A stretch of DNA of 64,000 nucleotides, from NCBI GenBank assembly GCA_031292355.1, contig JARLHI010000055.1, positions 248,001 through 312,000 of the forward strand. The letters run 5' to 3'. The DNA comes from Candidatus Obscuribacterales bacterium. Lineage in GTDB: Bacteria > Cyanobacteriota > Vampirovibrionia > Obscuribacterales > Obscuribacteraceae. The notes beneath the pieces were generated by a model, which saw nothing but the letters and a program-made list of their open reading frames with translations, did no database searches and was not told the DNA's origin. Positions 34,089 through 42,540 of this stretch are shown here, piece after piece (the stretch's first letter is position 1; each line of letters opens with the position of its first letter). The translations under genes and the position numbers were made by a program.

Positions 34089-35504
34089 TTAGTTCAGTTC
34101 ACTGAGATATGACAGGGCGGCAATGCTCGGGAGAAAGAAGTACGCTCCGCCTTTGACCGTGATGAAAGTATCGATGCCGCTCAGTCTCTTTCTGACCGGG
34201 CAGCCAGGGATCGTCATATAACCGCCCGGAGCACTGTCTGCATTGCCAGTAAGGGGATCGTTTTCATTCTGCAAACGATTGAAATTGGGATTGTTCAACC
34301 ATGTACTTTGAATGAACTCGAACTGACGTTCGATGTCGGCGTTCAAACAGATGAACATCAGCCCTCGCGCGACATCGTCCTGAACATACCGTTCGGCTTT
34401 CGTTTTGACCGTTCCATATGAACGACCGCGTCGAACCAGACGATGCCCCTGCACGGTGGTCAAAGACAATTTGGGATTATCGCCGAGCGCATCACGCGGA
34501 TTGGCACGACGAATATGCGCACCGACCGGGCAACCATGTCCAAGCGGATCTTCTTTGGCATAGCCGAAGTTATTAACGGTGCCCGGAGCAGCAAGCGGAG
34601 TGCCATCGAGCCTTCGACCGACCAATTTGGCGGCCAGAGCATCGATATCATCCTCTGAACTGTCAGGTGCCGCAGCCTTTTTGACGCCATTCCAGAAGCC
34701 AGGTACATTCTGTTCCAGTTGACGCACGACCATGTAGGTTCCGTAGCGACCGAGGTCCCTCATGCCTGGCACGCTTTTGCTCGGAGCAAGATGCTTCGTT
34801 GCAAAAGAGTCGTTTGGCACAGACGGGCTCAACGAAGGCTGGTCGTACTGATTGTTGAAACCAAGCAAGAACTCCCCGGCTTTGACCACCGCCGATGCCA
34901 GTTGTTCTGCAGCAAAGCGCGCCTGCTGGTAAGTGCCTTCGATAATCGGCTGCGAGATCGAATCACGAAAACCGAAGTGCTCCTGATTGTTGGGCAAGGC
35001 GGCCGTCGTGATGGGCTCCGCAAGCAACTTTAAGCCACCACTACCCGACATAGTGTCAAGCAATTTCGACTGCAAGTCGCTAACACCCGCCGCATTAGCG
35101 GCAAACAACATCAGCAACACATGCAGACGCTGAGCAGACGCTTCCCTGGTTTCGTCCGGGCTACCCCAGCTCCATTGAGCCGGTTCGCTCATACCTGTAT
35201 CGCCAAGGATTCGGGTGCGGTAAGGCGAAACCATCCCCGACTCAAAAGCGTCGGAGAAGGTCCCTGCCTTGAGGCTTGGGCTGAGAACCTGGACGCCAGC
35301 GTAAGTGATGGCCAAGTTCACGCCCACCTGCGGCTTGGCGATGTCGCCGCGAGTTACCTCGGGCGCAATCGCTTTCAACCATTGTCGAGCCTTAGTCGCA
35401 TCGACAATCTCAAGCAGGCAGTAAGCCGCACAGGGCAGATCACCATACGGATTGATGATCAGACCCTGCATTGCGGCGGGGTCTATCGCTTCTTTGATAG
35501 TCAT
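34089..35504 (-). CDS. DyP-type haem peroxidase
   Basis: 471 residues, cytoplasmic (no signal peptide). The C-terminal haem-binding motif GAHIRRANPRD supplies the proximal histidine, and RRGRSYG contributes the conserved arginine. The distal motif, usually GFRDG, reads HFGFRDSISQP, so the aspartate is kept but the second glycine is serine. DyP peroxidases oxidise dyes, phenols or sulfide with hydrogen peroxide; many are cargo of encapsulins, but I see no encapsulin gene here. AAGGGA lies seven bases before the ATG. It is 12 bases downstream of a membrane protein gene and surely cotranscribed with it. Confidence 0.95.
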   Translation of the reverse strand: MTIKEAIDPAAMQGLIINPYGDLPCAAYCLLEIVDATKARQWLKAIAPEVTRGDIAKPQVGVNLAITYAGVQVLSPSLKAGTFSDAFESGMVSPYRTRILGDTGMSEPAQWSWGSPDETREASAQRLHVLLMLFAANAAGVSDLQSKLLDTMSGSGGLKLLAEPITTAALPNNQEHFGFRDSISQPIIEGTYQQARFAAEQLASAVVKAGEFLLGFNNQYDQPSLSPSVPNDSFATKHLAPSKSVPGMRDLGRYGTYMVVRQLEQNVPGFWNGVKKAAAPDSSEDDIDALAAKLVGRRLDGTPLAAPGTVNNFGYAKEDPLGHGCPVGAHIRRANPRDALGDNPKLSLTTVQGHRLVRRGRSYGTVKTKAERYVQDDVARGLMFICLNADIERQFEFIQSTWLNNPNFNRLQNENDPLTGNADSAPGGYMTIPGCPVRKRLSGIDTFITVKGGAYFFLPSIAALSYLSELN

Positions 35505-35516
35505 GGTGTGTCCCTT

Positions 35517-36845
35517 TCAGAGGCGTTGCAAGCACTGCGTAACGTCGTTATCACTGGCGTTCTCAGTTGCGAGTGCCTGACGGACCTCGAAGTTGTCCCA
35601 GACATTTTCTACAGACAAAGTTGGATAGGCGCTGTACCAGACCGTGGTCAGCACCTGCTCGTTGCGCACGAACGTTTTGAATTCCTGCTCGTTGCGGGCA
35701 CCACCAAAAAACAGGAAGTGCGCTTTCGGAAAGCCGACGACATTGCTCCAAATGCCAGTTAGTCCAGCACTTGCCTGATCGATGAACTCGGTGAGATAGT
35801 TCTGCCAGGTGCCATCGTAGTTACTGAGAAACAACAGGCGTTTATCGTCGTTGATCAGCACCCAACGAGCGAAGTGGATAGTCGTCAGATTACCAAGCTT
35901 GCCCTTGGTGAAGTAAAAGCGAGCGAGTCCATTGATTGCCCACAGCACGGTTTTCAGCGTCAGCAGTCGGAAAATTCCCGGCTTAACTGTGGAGATGACT
36001 GTCAGGTGATTTTGTCCCTGATGGTCTTCCATTTGCAGCAGTTCGTTAAGATGGGCAGATTCCGGTTGCAGTTGCTTGTCTTCCAGGTCGCGAATCTCAT
36101 GAATTCGCAGCAGCAGAATAAAGGCTGCAAGAGGCAAAACGACACCGCAGCCAAGTACGGCGAGCGTCAGCCCGAAATTCACGAGAAAACCCACGACTAT
36201 TGCCAGAACAGCGCCAACACCAGCAACAATGCCGTTGCGTACGATTTTGTGTGCAAGTAAGTCGTCTGCAGCATTTTGAGCATCGACCGGTTCGGCAGTC
36301 CGCGCCCAAGCAAGAAGAGGATTCGCGCCGATATACTGACGAATCGATGCAAATACGCCTGCTGGACTCCTTGTTGAAAACTCATTGTAGTGGTTGTCTA
36401 GAAATCTCTCCAGAGCCGGTCGCAGGAGTAAGTACTCCTTTTGCACAGAACCAACCGGAGTCATCCGATGCCCTCGATAGTATGCGTTGGCAATTTTGGA
36501 GTTGGCCAGGAGATAGGCTTTGATCACCTCGTCGCCGGCAGCCAGTCCAGGATAATCTACGCAACTGCTGAATATCGAATCGACCCCCACTCGCGCGAGC
36601 TGCAAGAGGTGGTCCACAAACGATTCTGCCGTTCCGTCGACATTACCTTCGAGAATGAGAAGCGGTTGATATTGTGCATCGTTATCGAGGACGAACAAGC
36701 TCGCGAAGTGGAGTTCCGAGAACTTGGCAAAGGGTATGGAGATATTGTCGTTGACATTTTTTGCCATTTCTTGCAGCAGAGTGTTTAGTGCTTCCGCTCG
36801 CTCTGGCTTGACTTGCGTGACGACAAGAATTTGATTCTGCGCCAT
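35517..36845 (-). CDS. Unknown membrane protein with a duplicated module, partner of the DyP peroxidase
   Basis: 442 residues, not recognised. Residues 1-120 and about 285-420 are internal repeats of one module: ILVVTQVKP with LTVISTVKP, ELHFASLFVLDND with TIHFARWVLINDD, LLILEGNVDG with LLFLSNYDG, and FSSCVDYP with WSNVVGFP. The likely fold is a ferredoxin-like alpha/beta sandwich, as in dimeric alpha-beta barrel proteins (the fold DyP itself uses). Between them lie two membrane helices (about 205-250). It is 12 bases upstream of the peroxidase gene. The pairing suggests a membrane-bound partner or docking protein for the peroxidase (inference). Confidence 0.75.
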   Translation of the reverse strand: MAQNQILVVTQVKPERAEALNTLLQEMAKNVNDNISIPFAKFSELHFASLFVLDNDAQYQPLLILEGNVDGTAESFVDHLLQLARVGVDSIFSSCVDYPGLAAGDEVIKAYLLANSKIANAYYRGHRMTPVGSVQKEYLLLRPALERFLDNHYNEFSTRSPAGVFASIRQYIGANPLLAWARTAEPVDAQNAADDLLAHKIVRNGIVAGVGAVLAIVVGFLVNFGLTLAVLGCGVVLPLAAFILLLRIHEIRDLEDKQLQPESAHLNELLQMEDHQGQNHLTVISTVKPGIFRLLTLKTVLWAINGLARFYFTKGKLGNLTTIHFARWVLINDDKRLLFLSNYDGTWQNYLTEFIDQASAGLTGIWSNVVGFPKAHFLFFGGARNEQEFKTFVRNEQVLTTVWYSAYPTLSVENVWDNFEVRQALATENASDNDVTQCLQRL

Positions 36846-36892
36846 GGTTTAGCTCCTAGCTGAAGAGTTGGTTCGACCGGCAAGGCAACTTT

Positions 36893-36951
36893 CTCTATCT
36901 TTAGCTCTCTTCTAACACCAAACAAATGGCAGAAAAGAGCTAAAGACAGAG
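36893..36951. repeat. Long hairpin upstream of the peroxidase operon
   Basis: Arms of 21 bases (36893-36913 and 36931-36951) match at 19 of 21 positions around a 17-base loop. It lies in the 450-base non-coding region upstream of the membrane protein gene at 36845. A second, shorter dyad (GTCTGGT ... ACCAGAC, about 36982-37015) follows. They could be leader structures or a terminator for a transcript from the far side. I see no gene in 36846-37300. Confidence 0.6.
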
Positions 36952-37300
36952 CCTGGATTTATTTTTTGAAGGTCTGGTTCTTTGAAGAGAGAATGGATTT
37001 GATACCAGACTCTCTCAAATTCAGTTACTGCAAAACTACATAAATTTCCGATTGAAACGGCAAAATCGACAGCAAACAGATTATTTTCTGAATTGAGATG
37101 AATCTTTTCCGCTCAGCCATTCGCGACGCTCAGCTAGCCAAGTGGTGAAAATTCTGAATACCTGCCTACCTCGGGCGATCTGACAGCGCATTGTATCTCA
37201 TGCAACAATTTGCGGCAAAGTCCAATTTTAAGTGAGGCACCTCTGACGATTTTTGCAAGCAAAGCGGTCGGCTAATAAAACGTGGTATAGACTCGCGCGA

Positions 37301-37672
37301 TTAGCGCGAATTACTAGCGTCGCTATCGCCACCGATGTCTATGTGCATTTTTTGGCCTCGACCAGCTTTGTCGATATGAACAAACGGGGCATCAATATGA
37401 ACCGAACCCGTATCTCGGTCGACTTTTGTAGCGCTAAATGGAGCATTAACGGTTACATTTCGATCGCCTGGCTTATCATAATTAACGCCTGCGTCAGGCT
37501 GGTCTACGCTGTTGCCAGCGGACCGTGCAACGTTATTTTGAACAGGAACCGGAGTAGCCACTTGCGTCGTCGACTCCTCAGAACTCGATTTCGTTGCAGA
37601 CTGACCACAGCCAGTGAGCACACACATAGCAGTGAGCGTGGAAACGACGGATAGTAGTACAGATTTAGGCAT
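37301..37672 (-). CDS. Small hypothetical lipoprotein
   Basis: 123 residues. The N-terminus is a lipoprotein signal peptide with lipobox LTGC (cysteine at about residue 22), so it should be lipid-anchored outside the cytoplasmic membrane. The mature part begins with a Ser/Thr/Val-rich disordered stretch, then has charged beta-like repeats (VTVNAPFSATKVD, VHIDAPFVHIDKA, MHIDIGGD). Not recognised. It is divergent from the vWA protein gene. Confidence 0.75.
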   Translation of the reverse strand: MPKSVLLSVVSTLTAMCVLTGCGQSATKSSSEESTTQVATPVPVQNNVARSAGNSVDQPDAGVNYDKPGDRNVTVNAPFSATKVDRDTGSVHIDAPFVHIDKAGRGQKMHIDIGGDSDASNSR

Positions 37673-37902
37673 GATTCCTCAGCTTTCTCGTTTGATCTCG
37701 GCTTCCTTGACTCTTACTCAGAAGCACTCTGAAAAGATTTCGTTCCCTTCGGGCGTCTCTCTCCATACGCCACGCACTACCAGCGGTGTCGCATTACGTT
37801 TGCTCATTCTGCCGCCCTGCTGATGAGAATGATGCTGAAGGTTCACATCTTGTCCACGAGCGGTATGATTTGATATTAAAGTTAAAGGCAGGTGGCGGCA
37901 TC

Positions 37903-39069
37903 GTGCTAGTTGAGTCAGTAGTCACAATGACAGGCAAAAAACTCAAAAGGGTGACCTTCCAAGGGCGCAAGCGCAGATTAGCTTTTGCTATGGCCTGTTT
38001 GATTGGTTTTGCCGCTCTTGCACCGATTGCCGCTGAGGCTCAGTCAGCCTTTCGGCTCAATCGACCAGGTGAACAGCCAACAGCCACAACTGACGGTTCA
38101 AGCCCACCAACAAAAGCCTTAACTGCAGGCGTATCGAAATACGACATGACGACAGGTGCCGAAAATAGCGGTCTAATAGGCAACACCAACAATTGGGGAC
38201 TGCAGGGCGCAGCCCAAAATGCCACTCTAAGCGGCGGCACAAGCGGCATGGGGCTTCAAGGGAATGCTGTTAACACTGGTTTCATGGGCGGAGGAAGAGT
38301 TGGCGTTATGCCAGCTGCACCCGCCAATAACGCCATAAATGCAGCCGCTTCAACGGTCAATCTTAAGGCAGACATTGTCGAACAGATGAAAGATCACGAT
38401 GTTGTCTTGATTCTAGATAAATCAGGCAGCATGTCCGCTCGCGATTGCATGGGGTTGTCTCGCTGGGACTGGGTCGGCAAGCAATCGAACAAGCTTGCAC
38501 AAGCTGCTCAGGAAGCTTCGAGCGAATTGACCCTAATTCTTTTCTCCAGCGATTTCCGTGTTTTCGAGCACGTCAACCCAGCTACTTTGCCAAATGTTTT
38601 TCGTCAAGTTGGACCCGGTGGTGGCACGGTGCTTGGAGGTCCGCTAGACATCGCTTTCAAACACTATTTCAACTCTCGCGCTGCCAATCCAAACGTTAAG
38701 CCTCTCATTATCGTGATCATCACAGACGGACTGCCCAGCGACTTTTTCGAAGTCAGGCAACGCATTGTGGAAGCAGCAAATGCCACTGTACGCGATGGCG
38801 AAATTAGCATCACCATCATGCTAATCGGCATGCGCTCAGGAGCCGGGATCATGGAGGAACTGGACAGCGGGCTGAACACCAGGCGCGATATCGTCAACTT
38901 GGTTGAATTTGACCGCGTTCTCAATCAAGGCGTCAAATCGGCGCTTTCCGACGCTCTCAGCGGCAGACAAATGAAGAACGTTCCCCACTCTGGTTTTGGT
39001 ATGAATTCCCCAGCTTACGGTCTCAACGGGCTTCTACAAAATTTGCTACCGGGCGGTCTGCGCCCCTGA
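37903..39069 (+). CDS. Secreted von Willebrand factor A domain protein
   Basis: About 388 residues. A basic N-terminus and signal peptide (LAFAMACLIGFAALAPIAAEA) precede a Gly/Asn/Thr-rich linker. The vWA domain (about 150-340) keeps the metal site (VVLILDKSGSMS, and the later Thr and Asp of IIVIITDGLP). vWA domains bind ligands through a metal ion. The GTG at 37903 has AGGTGG seven bases upstream; the ATG at 37927 is an alternative and gives the same signal peptide. The last 24 bases overlap the convergent CGNR gene. Confidence 0.85.
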   Translation: MLVESVVTMTGKKLKRVTFQGRKRRLAFAMACLIGFAALAPIAAEAQSAFRLNRPGEQPTATTDGSSPPTKALTAGVSKYDMTTGAENSGLIGNTNNWGLQGAAQNATLSGGTSGMGLQGNAVNTGFMGGGRVGVMPAAPANNAINAAASTVNLKADIVEQMKDHDVVLILDKSGSMSARDCMGLSRWDWVGKQSNKLAQAAQEASSELTLILFSSDFRVFEHVNPATLPNVFRQVGPGGGTVLGGPLDIAFKHYFNSRAANPNVKPLIIVIITDGLPSDFFEVRQRIVEAANATVRDGEISITIMLIGMRSGAGIMEELDSGLNTRRDIVNLVEFDRVLNQGVKSALSDALSGRQMKNVPHSGFGMNSPAYGLNGLLQNLLPGGLRP

Positions 39070-39660
39070 TATTCTTTTGCGGTATTCCGATACCTTATGC
39101 CGATTGCCACAAAGAGCCATGCTGCACCAGCGACGCTTGTGCGACTTGGTACGGTCATAAAACCATAAGGCGCATTCGTCAGCTTCACAAATGCGCACAA
39201 GAGCGAAATCGGCAAGGGCAAGGAATTCAGCCGATGCCTCCGCCAGCGGTGCCAGAATTTCTTCTGCCGTGTCTTGTCGTCTGAGAATACCCATTTGCAA
39301 TTGGTCGGGACTTTCCCACAAGAGAACATTGGCGCTTGGCGCTTTCGCCATAAAGGCGTTGAGAGCGGTGGGCTTACCGTGCAAACCATTTTTGCGTTGT
39401 TGTACAAGCGTCCGCACAATTTCGCGCAAATCACGAGCAGCAGCTACGAGCTGCCCATCCTGGGTTGTTTTTTTAAACTCCGGCTGCAAAACACCTACGC
39501 GCGTAAGCCAGGTGAGAAGCTCCTGGTCGCCGCGCCAGAAATCGATCACGCCACTTTCGCTCAGACTGACAGTGTTGAGCATGTCTAGGACCGGATGATC
39601 ACCAATAAAAAGTGGCTCAGACAAGGCTTTCGGAAGACTTTTGTTGTTTACTTTTGACAT
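39046..39660 (-). CDS. CGNR zinc-finger / ABATE-domain transcriptional regulator
   Basis: 204 residues. The C-terminal zinc finger follows the ABATE/CGNR pattern: ICEADECALWFYDRTKSHKRRWCSMALCGNRHKV region, with four cysteines (C-x4-C, then C-x3-C of SMALCGNR). The N-terminal part (LSEPLFIGDHPVLDMLNTVS, WRGDQELLTWLTRVGVL) is the ABATE stress-response domain. These proteins are predicted regulators. The ATG at 39660 (MSKVNN) is preferred over an earlier start. It converges on, and slightly overlaps, the vWA gene. Confidence 0.9.
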   Translation of the reverse strand: MSKVNNKSLPKALSEPLFIGDHPVLDMLNTVSLSESGVIDFWRGDQELLTWLTRVGVLQPEFKKTTQDGQLVAAARDLREIVRTLVQQRKNGLHGKPTALNAFMAKAPSANVLLWESPDQLQMGILRRQDTAEEILAPLAEASAEFLALADFALVRICEADECALWFYDRTKSHKRRWCSMALCGNRHKVSEYRKRISGAQTAR

Positions 39661-39753
39661 TACCAGACCTGCAATCCTTTCATCTATTAGCCACAAGCGT
39701 GACTAGATTAATCAAACAAGCACGTCAAAAAAATTTTGGTCAAAGGTGGCGGG

Positions 39754-40470
39754 CTAGTGCGATCGGGTCTGCGCTTCGTAGCGCATCTGGGCGCGATTGA
39801 GTAAATCTTCGGCTTCCTTTTTCCCTCTGTCTAGAGTGAATTTAGATTGTTGGCGCAAATCAGCAGTAGCGGCATTGAGCTGATCTTGTGAATAAGCAGG
39901 CCGTGCGAACCGTTTTCCGACAAGCACTTGTTTTAGCTCGTCTTGCATGTCCTTCGCTTGCTTGTCGAACTCCGCGGCGTGGCGCTTCGATTCAGCAATA
40001 ATCGTCTCTGCCTGCGCCTTGGCTTCGGCTAGATCGCGGTCGGCTTTATCGTTGCCCAACACAGCGGCATCAGAAGGCTTCGCCGTTGCTTTTGGCGGAG
40101 TGGCATTCTCTTCAGTAAACACCGATTTGCCTTCAATTGCAGTTAAATAATGCAGACTATATTTAGCTTCAGGCGAACTGGGAAATGCCGAGACAATCTT
40201 TTGAAACTGACTTTGCGCCTGGGCTACGTTGTTTTGTTTGTAATAAACTAGTGCTAAATAGTAGAGAGCGCGACTGTCTGACGGAGAGCCGGCAACCAAT
40301 TTCTCAAAAAGAGGCTGAGCCGCCCTGTAATTTCCTTTTTGGAAATAGACCATCGCCTGTGCACTTGTGCTCGAACCGCCTGCCGCGTGGCACGCGAGTA
40401 CAGTGACGCTGAGAAAAGGCAAACAAACACTGAGAACATTTAGCTTGTGCAAAAGCTTTGGCGCGATCAT
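39754..40470 (-). CDS. Secreted TPR protein with a coiled-coil tail
   Basis: About 238 residues from the ATG at 40470, which avoids overlap with the next gene. A signal peptide or membrane anchor (LPFLSVTVLACHA) is followed by two or three TPRs (AMVYFQKGNYRAAQPLFEKLV, YYLALVYYKQNNVAQAQSQFQKIV), then a Lys/Glu/Ala-rich coiled coil (ADRDLAEAKAQAETIIAESK). No enzyme motif. It is probably a scaffold in the cell envelope. Confidence 0.78.
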   Translation of the reverse strand: MIAPKLLHKLNVLSVCLPFLSVTVLACHAAGGSSTSAQAMVYFQKGNYRAAQPLFEKLVAGSPSDSRALYYLALVYYKQNNVAQAQSQFQKIVSAFPSSPEAKYSLHYLTAIEGKSVFTEENATPPKATAKPSDAAVLGNDKADRDLAEAKAQAETIIAESKRHAAEFDKQAKDMQDELKQVLVGKRFARPAYSQDQLNAATADLRQQSKFTLDRGKKEAEDLLNRAQMRYEAQTRSH

Positions 40471-40483
40471 CAAGTGAAGCCGC

Positions 40484-40726
40484 CTACACGCCAGTTTTGA
40501 CCTTTTGGGTGTCTGCCAACAAGCGCATCGCAAAGTCATGTCCCTCTTTGAACTCCAACATTTGATGACTAGCAATGCTCATTTCTTGCTCTAGGACAGA
40601 AATTCTACTTTTCAATGCTTCGATTTCCTTGACCTCGAGCCCACGACTCTGGCGCGACTTCGAAAATCTCAGCATGGCCAGGATGCAAAAAGTCCAGAAC
40701 CCGCCAATGGCTAATATTCCTTCCAA
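40484..40726 (-). CDS. Small membrane protein with a coiled coil (PspB-like layout)
   Basis: 80 residues from a TTG start with GAGGT upstream. One membrane helix (about 4-20, LAIGGFWTFCILAMLRF) is followed by a basic stretch and a heptad-patterned coiled coil (EIEALKSRISVLEQEM). The layout recalls PspB of the phage-shock response, but the sequence alone does not prove that relation. It lies 13 bases before the TPR gene on the same strand. Confidence 0.7.
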   Translation of the reverse strand: MEGILAIGGFWTFCILAMLRFSKSRQSRGLEVKEIEALKSRISVLEQEMSIASHQMLEFKEGHDFAMRLLADTQKVKTGV

Positions 40727-40829
40727 ATTTGCTACCTCTTTACTGTAGATGCCGCATATTATAAGCCTCAGATCATTTATGATCCACTAAAAATAAGCTG
40801 CTGTTTACATCTTGCCGAGTAATAACACC

Positions 40830-42527
40830 ATGAATGCTTCTCCAAATAATCGGATAAACGTCCTCATTGTCGGTGCCGGTCCGGTTGGTCTCACACTGGC
40901 TTGCGAATTAGCCAGGCGTGGAGTGGATTTTAGAATCATCGACAAAGAACTAAAGGCATCTGATAAATCCAAGGCACTGGGAATTCATTCACGCACCCTT
41001 GAAATACTCGAATCGATGGGTATGGTTGATAAATTTATGGCAGCTGGGCATCTGGTTTACGGCACCAATTTCTGGCACAAAGAAAAGAAAATATTGCACT
41101 TAAATCTCGATGAAATAGACGGTCCATTCCCTTACGCAATGATGCTTCCGCAATGCGACACAGAACGATTGCTGACAGAACAACTGGCGACCTTCGGAAA
41201 ATACATTGAATGGGGGTCTACACTAACCACATTCGCTCAAACCCAGAACGGCGTGCGGTCAGAAATAATGCATGCAGATGGCAGCAATGAAGCAATAGAG
41301 TCGGACTACATTACTGGCTGCGACGGCGCTCACAGTTGCGTTCGCCATGCTCTTGGTTTGACATTCGAGGGAGCGCAATACAAAAGCGGCTTTGCCACGT
41401 TTGATGGACATCTCAGTTTCGACAAAAGCGATGACGAACTAAATTTATTTATCTCTGAAAATGGCATACTGGCTTGCTTTCCAATGGGAGACGGACGTTA
41501 TCGGATAATTGCCGATGAAGAAGTGGCAACACACAATACCGGCGACGAGCTGACGCTCGAATCGATGCAAAAAATTGTCGATGAGCGCGGCAGCACAGGC
41601 ATGATCTTGAGCGATCCGGTCTGGTTGACCTGGTTCACAATCAACAAAAGAGCAGCCAATAACTATCAAGTGGGGCGGGCCTTTGTCTTAGGCGATGCCG
41701 CTCATATTCACAGCCCGGCACTTGGACAGGGCATGAATTCGGGCATGCAAGACTCCTTCAATTTAGCCTGGAAATTGGAGCTTGTTGTAAAAGGGCTTGC
41801 CGATCGCAAATTGCTTGAGAGTTATGAAAACGAAAGACATCCGGTCGGCAAGATGCTTTTGCGTAACACCGACGTGGCGACAAAAATGATTACTCTTCGC
41901 AATCCGATTTCTTCAAAGCTTCGCGACGTACTGTTACCACTGATCGTTGACCACGAAGTAGTGCAACATCGAGCGTTGAAAACACTTTCTATGCTGGGTG
42001 TGAATTACAGACACAGTAAGATTACCGGCGAACAACGCAATGACTTTTCAGAAGCTACATTGACAAAATTTGGTGCCTGGCTCGGTTTCAACCACGGGCC
42101 TCAACCGGGTGATAGAGCGCCTGATGGCTATGTCTCAAGTTCACAAGACAATGAAAACACACGCTTGTTTCCCCGCATCGCCAATATCAAGCACAACATT
42201 TTGGTGTTTGCTGGTCTAAAGCCTGAGAGCGATCTAGAAGCATCGATGAACAAACTGGCGCTGTTCGTACAATCAGATTATGCGCAATACGCAGATGTTC
42301 ATTTTGTGATAACAAACGAGACTGCAAGCGAAGCACTAAACAAAGAGGTGGAAATTTTAGTTGATGAGGATCAATCACTACATCATTTATATGGCTCCTC
42401 ACGGGAATGCTTTTACATAATTCGTCCAGACGGTTATGTCGGATTCCGCAGCCAGTCATTGTCTCCAGAGGCTATCACCACTTATTTTGAAAAGATCTCT
42501 GCCCAGCTGGTAATCAAAAAGAACTAG
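40830..42527 (+). CDS. FAD-dependent aromatic monooxygenase (PheA/TfdB-like)
   Basis: 565 residues. The FAD-binding GAGPVGLTLACELARRG is at the N-terminus, the DG motif (GCDGAHSCVRHALG) in the middle, and GDAAHIHSPALGQGMNSGMQDSFNLAWKL is the second FAD motif. The C-terminal part ends with a thioredoxin-like domain typical of the larger group (FYIIRPDGYVGFRSQ). Such enzymes hydroxylate phenols or modify aromatic drugs, including tetracycline-like compounds, with NAD(P)H and oxygen. The substrate cannot be told. It is next to an efflux operon, which makes a detoxification role plausible. Confidence 0.92.
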   Translation: MNASPNNRINVLIVGAGPVGLTLACELARRGVDFRIIDKELKASDKSKALGIHSRTLEILESMGMVDKFMAAGHLVYGTNFWHKEKKILHLNLDEIDGPFPYAMMLPQCDTERLLTEQLATFGKYIEWGSTLTTFAQTQNGVRSEIMHADGSNEAIESDYITGCDGAHSCVRHALGLTFEGAQYKSGFATFDGHLSFDKSDDELNLFISENGILACFPMGDGRYRIIADEEVATHNTGDELTLESMQKIVDERGSTGMILSDPVWLTWFTINKRAANNYQVGRAFVLGDAAHIHSPALGQGMNSGMQDSFNLAWKLELVVKGLADRKLLESYENERHPVGKMLLRNTDVATKMITLRNPISSKLRDVLLPLIVDHEVVQHRALKTLSMLGVNYRHSKITGEQRNDFSEATLTKFGAWLGFNHGPQPGDRAPDGYVSSSQDNENTRLFPRIANIKHNILVFAGLKPESDLEASMNKLALFVQSDYAQYADVHFVITNETASEALNKEVEILVDEDQSLHHLYGSSRECFYIIRPDGYVGFRSQSLSPEAITTYFEKISAQLVIKKN

Positions 42528-42540
42528 CTTTCAGTCGAAT

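Noticed and set aside
35121..35762. 213-codon plus-strand frame opposite the DyP peroxidase gene
   Set aside because: Antisense to two clear genes, with no ribosome site and no protein-like pattern.
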